A model generated the notes under the pieces. It ran no database searches. It was not told the DNA's origin and saw only the letters and a list, made by a program, of their open reading frames with translations. DNA of 64,000 nt from DATDFB01 sp036522835 (GTDB lineage Bacteria; Acidobacteriota; Thermoanaerobaculia; Gp7-AA8). Both the position numbers and the translations under genes were made by a program. Each line of letters opens with the position of its first letter. Positions within the stretch are counted from its first letter, which is position 1. Positions 59,519-64,000 of this stretch are shown in pieces. The stretch is taken from NCBI GenBank assembly GCA_036522835.1, contig DATDFB010000035.1:1-64000 (forward strand), read 5' to 3'.

Positions 59519-59757
59519 CACGAAGGATTTGTCACGAGAGATCGGAGGTCGGCCGGGCGTGATCCGAAGATCCGAACATCACACGCAGAGATCGATGGGT
59601 CACCACGAGAGATCCGGTAGGTGAACACGAATCGTGCCGTCGCACGCGATCTGATGAGAAGAACTCACGCGGCTGGCTCGAGCGCGAAAGTTCGAATACC
59701 GTCCAATCCTCCCAGCCTGCGGCGACGCGCCGTCCCCAAACTAAAATCCCGCACTTC
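59519..59757. other. Right junction of the second insertion
   Basis: No gene. Contains two CACGAGAGATC words (59533 and 59603 areas) and the third tRNA-end-like repeat at 59689. After it the sequence returns to the usual high-GC style. Confidence 0.45.
59689..59717. repeat. Putative att site 3
   Basis: AGTTCGAATACCGTCCAATC then CTCCCAGCC, identical to 57198-57226 except one base. The preceding GATCTGATGAGAAG (59648) matches GATCTGACGAGAAG at 57158 at the same distance. Confidence 0.6.
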
Positions 59758-61098
59758 ATGAGTAGTCGTCTCTTGCGCGGAGAACTGCGCGAGTTGTTCC
59801 GCCTGGCGATGCCGCTGGCCGCGGCGCAGGCCGGAACGCAGATGATGGGGCTCGTCGACGTGGCGGTGCTCGGGCGGCTGGGTGCGCCGGAGTTGGCCGG
59901 ATCGGGATTGGCGACCGCAGTCTTCTTCGCGGTATGCGTCTTCGGCATGGGGATGATGCTCGGCATCGACCCGCTCGTCGCTCAGGCCGTCGGTGCCGGC
60001 GACCGCATCCGCGCTCGCCGCGTGATGTGGCAGGGACTGTGGCTCTCGCTCATCGTCACCGCTCTGCTCACGCTGATCCTGCTTCTCGGCGCGCTGGCCC
60101 TTCCTCTGATCGGCGCAGCGCCGGAGATCGTCCGTCATGCGCGCGCGTTCCTCCTCGTGCGCACGGCCGGTCTTTTGCCGTTTCTGATGTTTTTCGTGAT
60201 CCGCGCGTATCTGCAGGCGCATCACGTCACGAAGCCGATGGTCATCGCTATGATCATTGCCAACGTCTTCAACTTCGCCCTCGACCTGGCGTTCGTCTTC
60301 GGCATTCGAGGATGGATTCCGGCGATGGGAGTGGCCGGCGCGGCGTTGTCGACGGTGATCTGCACGTTCATCGAGCTGGGCATCGTCGCCGCCGCGGCGC
60401 GGAAGATGAAGCCGGACGGAAACGTCGATCATCGGCCTGAGCGCGCGGCGATCCTGCAGGCGGCCGGCGTAGGGATGCCGATCGCACTGCATATGGGAGC
60501 GGAGGTCGGCGTCTTCGCGCTGGTGGCGCTGCTGGCCGGCCGGCTCGGCACGCTGCAGCTCGCCGCCCATCAACTGGCCATCAACATTGCCTCGTTCACC
60601 TTCACGGTGGCGGTCGGCGTGGCCACGGCGGGCTCGGTCCGCGTGGGCAATGCCATCGGCGCCCGCAACGCAGAAGCAACGCGCGCCGCCGGCAACGCAG
60701 CGTTCGTCGGCGGCACCCTCGTCATGGGCGTGAGCGCGGCGGTTTTCGCGCTTGCACCCGGCGCGCTGGCGCGGCTCTTCACCAACCAGGCTGCGGTCGT
60801 CGCCGCCTCGATTCCGTTGATGATGGTCGCTGCCGTGTTTCAGCTGTCGGACGGAGTGCAGGCCGTCGGTGCGGGGGTTCTCCGCGGCGCCGGCGATACG
60901 CGTTACACCTTCTGGACGAACCTGATCGGACATTGGGCGATCGGCCTTCCCCTGGCGCTGTGGCTCGGCTTCACGCGCGGTCTGGGGATCGTGGGCCTGT
61001 GGTGGGGATTGTGCGTCGGGCTGACCGTCGTGGCAGCGCTGCTGTTCGTCCGCTTCGAGCGGCGTTCACGCGCGCTGATCGAGCCCATCGCTCCATGA
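59758..61098 (+). CDS. MATE-family multidrug efflux transporter
   Basis: 446 residues, twelve membrane helices. MPLAAAQAGTQMMGLVDVAV and the matching second-half start GVGMPIALHMGAEVGVFALV, with LAAHQLAINIASFTF and GNAIGARN, are typical of the NorM branch. Exports cationic drugs in exchange for Na+ or H+. TAAAAT lies 10 nt before the ATG. The end overlaps the convergent uvrA-like fragment by 33 nt. Confidence 0.93.
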   Translation: MSSRLLRGELRELFRLAMPLAAAQAGTQMMGLVDVAVLGRLGAPELAGSGLATAVFFAVCVFGMGMMLGIDPLVAQAVGAGDRIRARRVMWQGLWLSLIVTALLTLILLLGALALPLIGAAPEIVRHARAFLLVRTAGLLPFLMFFVIRAYLQAHHVTKPMVIAMIIANVFNFALDLAFVFGIRGWIPAMGVAGAALSTVICTFIELGIVAAAARKMKPDGNVDHRPERAAILQAAGVGMPIALHMGAEVGVFALVALLAGRLGTLQLAAHQLAINIASFTFTVAVGVATAGSVRVGNAIGARNAEATRAAGNAAFVGGTLVMGVSAAVFALAPGALARLFTNQAAVVAASIPLMMVAAVFQLSDGVQAVGAGVLRGAGDTRYTFWTNLIGHWAIGLPLALWLGFTRGLGIVGLWWGLCVGLTVVAALLFVRFERRSRALIEPIAP

Positions 61099-61437
61099 CT
61101 GCAGGTACGGCGCGGTGCGGCTCGCCTTCACATGGACGACGCCGCGCGGAGTGCCTGCCGCCACGATGCTCCCTCCCTCATCGCCGGCGCCCGGCCCCAT
61201 GTCGATCATCCAGTCGCTCGCAGCGATGACCTGCATGTCGTGCTCGACGACGATGACGGTGTTGCCCGCATCGACGAGGCGGTCGAGCTGCTCGAGCAGA
61301 CGTTCGACGTCGACCGGATGCAGCCCGGTGGTTGGCTCGTCGAGAATGTACAGCGTGTCCGCGCGCCCGACGCGCTGCAACTCCGTGGCGAGCTTGATGC
61401 GCTGTGCCTCCCCGCCGGACAGCTCCGTTGCCGGCTG
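61066..61437 (-). pseudogene. C-terminal fragment of a second UvrA-like protein
   Basis: Reads QPATELSGGEAQRIKLATEL, YILDEPTTGLHPVDVERLLE, TVIVVEHDMQVIAASDWMID, i.e. the last ABC signature, Walker B and switch of UvrA, close to the drug-resistance-type UvrA2. The homology stops abruptly at about 61437; the first 700 or so residues are absent. An intact uvrA lies at 9399. Confidence 0.85.
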
Positions 61438-61439
61438 TC

Positions 61440-61990
61440 AATCCCGACGCCTCGCTCGTCTACAACAGAGCATCAGCGCGTTGCAGTCGGCGCTCCCGAT
61501 CGACGGCTTCGACTTCGACGACGAGGAGGGGACGATCGATGCGAACACTCTGGCGGAGTTCGGTGCCGTCCTGGCCGCGCCGAACAACTTCGGCGGACTG
61601 TTCACGACCTACTGCCCCGCCTTCGTGGCGCAGGAGGACGAGTGGAACGAGGCGCTGGTGCAAGCCTTCGAGGTCGAGCAGGGGAGGAACCAGCCGCTGT
61701 CGGTCGAGTGGTGGAACCTCCAGTGCTACGCCGGCGGCAGCGGCAACGATCCCGTGTCGTGGGGCGACAATCTTCCGAAAAACGCCGGCGTGAAGGACCG
61801 ACGGGCATTCATCGTCCCCGGATTCGCCGGCACGCAAGACCCGGCCAGCATCCGATCGACGTTCGAGCAGTTCGCCGGGAAAGGGATCGGCGGCGGCTTC
61901 ATCTACACCTTCGAGAACATGCTCCCTACGTACTCCGCCAGGAATTACGCCGAGGCGATCGTGGAAGGACTGGAGTCGAAGAAACGCTGA
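61440..61990 (+). pseudogene. C-terminal fragment of a GH18-like secreted protein
   Basis: In-frame from the junction: ALQSALPIDGFDFDDEEGTI, WNLQCYAGGSGNDPVSWGDN, FIVPGFAGTQDPASIRSTFE, GIGGGFIYTFENM. The DGFDFDDE-type segment, followed by QCYAGG...P and GGFIYTFE, resembles chitinase-like GH18 barrels, with the N-terminal part and signal peptide missing. Head-to-head with the uvrA fragment across the junction, as if one deletion removed both 5' ends. Confidence 0.65.
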
Positions 61991-62039
61991 GCGTCGTCAC
62001 ATGCGCCGCGGCGCCGCGATAGGCGGAGCCGCGGCACGT

Positions 62040-62948
62040 TCACAGCCCGCGCTTCCGCCTCAAGAAGCGGCGTTGCTGCCCGAAGAACCAGCGAAGCAAT
62101 GAGTGCACGAGGCCGCGATCCCCTTCCAGAACGTTTCGAAGCCGGCGGATCCGCCATTTGAGATTCAATCCCACGGCGCGCAGCAATTCAGGGTGGCCTG
62201 CCGCGGACGACAGCTTCAGTACGCCATCGGTGAGGATGTCCCGCTCGACGCCGAGAGCATCGCTGTGGATCGCTGAGATCCACGTCTCCTGAGGAACCAT
62301 CGCCCCCGCGGCGTAGGCACCCCACCAATGAGACGGCAACTTCAGGACGCTCAGACGTGGGCCGCCTACGATCCGGCAGCCCATCCTGGCGGCCCGGCAC
62401 ATGAGATCTGTGTCTGTCCCGCGGCTGGTCGTCGAGTGATCGCGGAATCCGCCGAGAGCCTCGAGCAGGCTTCGCCGCGCCAGCCAGCTGCTGGGCGGAA
62501 TGAACGTCGTTTCGTACGACTCGCCTTTCGCCGGCGGCGTGGCGAACCCCCGCAGACCCTCGGGAGCCAGATACGCGCTGATGGAGTGGGCCAGATCGCA
62601 ACCTCCGTCAAGCACCCGGACGAGCGCATCGAGGTGCCATGGAAACCATAGATCGTCATGGCCTAGAAATGCCACGTAGGGCGCGCGGGCGAGGGCGAGG
62701 GCGTCGTTGTTGGGTCCCGACTGGCTGCCGCAGTTCGTGCTGCGGTTGAACCACCGCACGCGAGAGTCGCCGGCGTCCGCCACGACCTGCTCGGAGTCAT
62801 CGGTGCAGCAGTCGCCTGCCACCAACACCTCCAGATCGGTGAGCTCCTGCCGCAGCGCCGACTGCAACGCGCACCGAAGCATGCGGGCCCGATTGAATGT
62901 GGCGATGATGACGGTGACGCGAGGAGCGTCACCAGCCGGGGGCATCAT
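62040..62948 (-). CDS. Family 2 glycosyltransferase
   Basis: 302 residues. GT-A start RVTVIIATFNRARMLRCALQ, then VLVAGDCCTDDSEQVV and the metal motif region YVAFLGHDDLWFPWHLDALV. A helical, basic C-terminal tail (LLRWFFGQQRRFLRRKRGL) could sit on the membrane. Start overlaps the end of the upstream RmlC-like gene by 20 nt, so the two belong to a sugar-modification operon. Confidence 0.9.
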   Translation of the reverse strand: MMPPAGDAPRVTVIIATFNRARMLRCALQSALRQELTDLEVLVAGDCCTDDSEQVVADAGDSRVRWFNRSTNCGSQSGPNNDALALARAPYVAFLGHDDLWFPWHLDALVRVLDGGCDLAHSISAYLAPEGLRGFATPPAKGESYETTFIPPSSWLARRSLLEALGGFRDHSTTSRGTDTDLMCRAARMGCRIVGGPRLSVLKLPSHWWGAYAAGAMVPQETWISAIHSDALGVERDILTDGVLKLSSAAGHPELLRAVGLNLKWRIRRLRNVLEGDRGLVHSLLRWFFGQQRRFLRRKRGL

Positions 62949-63459
62949 CGAAACGGAAGGGGATCAAGCCGCTGTCGTGGTCGATCCGGTATTTGTCGGG
63001 GTTCGCATGGTTGTAGGCCCGCGTGGGGTGGTTCACGAACACCGCTTCGCCGGTTCCGATGTTCTGACAGGCGTGGATGACTCCGCTGGGGATCGTAAAG
63101 AGCGCGCGATTCCGTTCGCTCAGCGTGAGGACGTTCAGGCGCTGGTAGGTCGGCGACGCCGGACGGTTGTCGTACAGCGCCCACCGGAAAAAGCCGCTGA
63201 CGATCACGATCCGATCGTCTTGAAGTTTGTGCATGGCCCAGCCGCGAATGGAATTGGGCCGCAGGGTGACCATGTACGAACACACCAGGGGATCGGGATG
63301 GAAACTCCAGTCGACACGGTAGAGCTCGACGAGCTCTCCGCGCTTGTCTTCATGCGGTTGAAGCCGGCGCAGGACGACGCCGTCAATCAGCGGCTCGAGA
63401 CGATCGCCAGCGGCCGTGACCGACGGTGCATCTTGTGTTGGCTCGAGTGCTTGACTCAT
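62929..63459 (-). CDS. RmlC-like cupin (dTDP-sugar 3,5-epimerase type)
   Basis: 176 residues from ATG 63459 (an in-frame GTG at 63507 would add 16). VLRRLQPHEDKRGELVELYR, then YMVTLRPNSIRGWAMHKLQD, TIPSGVIHACQNIGTGEAVF and NHPTRAYNHANPDKYRIDHD follow the dTDP-4-dehydrorhamnose 3,5-epimerase pattern (His in RGWAMH, IPxGVxHA). Probably epimerises or isomerises a nucleotide sugar used by the following glycosyltransferase. Confidence 0.82.
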   Translation of the reverse strand: MSQALEPTQDAPSVTAAGDRLEPLIDGVVLRRLQPHEDKRGELVELYRVDWSFHPDPLVCSYMVTLRPNSIRGWAMHKLQDDRIVIVSGFFRWALYDNRPASPTYQRLNVLTLSERNRALFTIPSGVIHACQNIGTGEAVFVNHPTRAYNHANPDKYRIDHDSGLIPFRFDDAPGW

Positions 63460-63546
63460 ATGCGGCCGGAGATTGTCCAATAGTAGGTCAGCGGTTCCGA
63501 ACCACAAAATCAGAGTTCGGCCGGATCGCGGCGACTTGTGACTTTT

Positions 63547-63616
63547 CGGGGTCTGACCCTGACTTTCCAGGGTCGAACCCTAACTTTCCAGGGTCGAACC
63601 CTAACTTTCCAGGGTC
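63547..63616. repeat. 21-bp tandem repeat with AGGGTCGAACCCT core
   Basis: Units ACTTTCCAGGGTCGAACCC+TA repeated three times with exact 21-bp spacing; the first begins after a variant GGGTCTGACCCTG. Each core AGGGT-CGA-ACCCT is a small inverted repeat. Lies between the RmlC-like gene and the AraC regulator, so may include binding sites. Confidence 0.8.
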
Positions 63617-63656
63617 GCTAACCGCACCGCTTCCGCTCCAGTCATATCCTTCTGAC

Positions 63657-64000
63657 ATGAGCGCGCCGGTCCTTCACTTCTCCCGCAACCGTTTTCCGGC
63701 CTCCATCGTCAGCACGCGCGCGGTCGACGACTTCATCGTCACCGAGACCCGATACGGAGCGTACGCGTCGCTGCCTCGCCACGCTCACGAATACGCCTGT
63801 GTCGTCCTGGTACTGCGGGGACGCTTCGAGGAGCGGTTCGACTCGCAGGAGCGCACCGGCGAGCCCGGCATGGTGATCGTCCGCCCGGCCGGAGAGCCCC
63901 ACTCCGACCGCTATCTGCGCTCGGGCGGGCGGTGCCTGAACATCGAGCTGTCGCCGCGGTGGGTGGCGCACGTCCGCGGACAGTTGCCGATTCTCGACCG
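63657..64000 (+). CDS. AraC-type regulator, N-terminal sensing domain (partial)
   Basis: First 114 codons. A cupin-like domain: SLPRHAHEYACVVLVLRGRF, ERTGEPGMVIVRPAGEPHSD, the His/Gly pattern of AraC-type ligand-binding domains; the helix-turn-helix would follow outside the window. CATATC is 9 nt before the ATG. Confidence 0.75.
   Translation, partial: MSAPVLHFSRNRFPASIVSTRAVDDFIVTETRYGAYASLPRHAHEYACVVLVLRGRFEERFDSQERTGEPGMVIVRPAGEPHSDRYLRSGGRCLNIELSPRWVAHVRGQLPILD

Noticed and set aside
52693..59757. Active integrative element or prophage
   Set aside because: No integrase, transposase, replication or phage structural gene is visible; only repeats and composition suggest insertion.
1..64000. 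CRISPR array
   Set aside because: The regular repeats (9086-9295, 63547-63616) are contiguous tandem units without spacers, and no cas gene is present.

Overview
This 64 kb window is dense, high-GC bacterial chromosome. The gene set points to a diderm (Gram-negative-type) bacterium: lipoproteins, an O-antigen-type ABC exporter, lytic and biosynthetic transglycosylases, and a flotillin/NfeD pair. The style (many FHA, PilZ and cyclase signalling proteins, M1/M49/M15 peptidases, amidohydrolases, VWA proteins, abundant palindromic intergenic repeats) fits an acidobacterium such as a Thermoanaerobaculia or Vicinamibacteria relative. No marker gene proves this, so the assignment is an inference of modest confidence.

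Layout. 1-4.4 kb: FHA/PP2C phospho-signalling cluster ending in an FHA-GAF-adenylate cyclase. 4.4-9.0 kb: ECF sigma factor with a coupled membrane protein, thioredoxin, signal peptidase I, MtgA, CutA. 9.1-17.5 kb: a 21-bp minisatellite, uvrA, a DJ-1 protein, a split LigD (polymerase and ligase as separate genes), and a decayed beta-lactamase-fold gene. 17.5-23 kb: VWA protein, M15-type peptidase, hemerythrin, a Doc-like protein with a changed active site, Nei glycosylase. 23-28 kb: a giant Lhr helicase and a class II cyclic-nucleotide phosphodiesterase-like hydrolase. 28-39 kb: M1 peptidase, amidohydrolase, glycosyltransferase, Wzm/Wzt-like exporter, FHA protein, M49-like lipoprotein, radical SAM. 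39-45 kb: acyl-CoA dehydrogenase with a TetR-type operator, folE, an EspR-like regulator, NfeD/flotillin, a second signal peptidase. 45.2-52.5 kb: a rhodanese-like protein with an in-frame UGA (candidate selenoprotein), SLT transglycosylase, two paralogous PilZ proteins around a histidine kinase, HAD, CaiB. 52.6-59.7 kb: tRNA-Gln followed by what looks like two tandem insertions marked by tRNA-3'-end repeats; the first holds a 1267-residue cyclase-NACHT-pentapeptide-WD40 protein, the second a decayed metalloprotease. 59.7-64 kb: MATE pump, truncated uvrA-like and GH18-like remnants at a deletion scar, sugar-modification genes, and the start of an AraC regulator.

Three genome-wide habits stand out. 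(1) Many genes have a -10-like hexamer 5-12 nt before the start codon, implying leaderless or very short-leader mRNAs. (2) Several palindromic repeat families sit at gene ends and often supply the stop codon, and sometimes internal or N-terminal codons, of real proteins; the Lhr helicase carries two different repeats in frame. (3) One repeat (TAGGGGCGCAC...GTGCGCCCCTA) lies exactly between convergent genes at three sites and provides the stop codons of both.

The strongest candidates for something new are the cyclase-STAND protein beside tRNA-Gln, the rhodanese with UGA in place of a Cys codon plus a downstream SECIS-like hairpin, and the repeat-coding behaviour. No rRNA, CRISPR array, intact transposase or integrase was seen.
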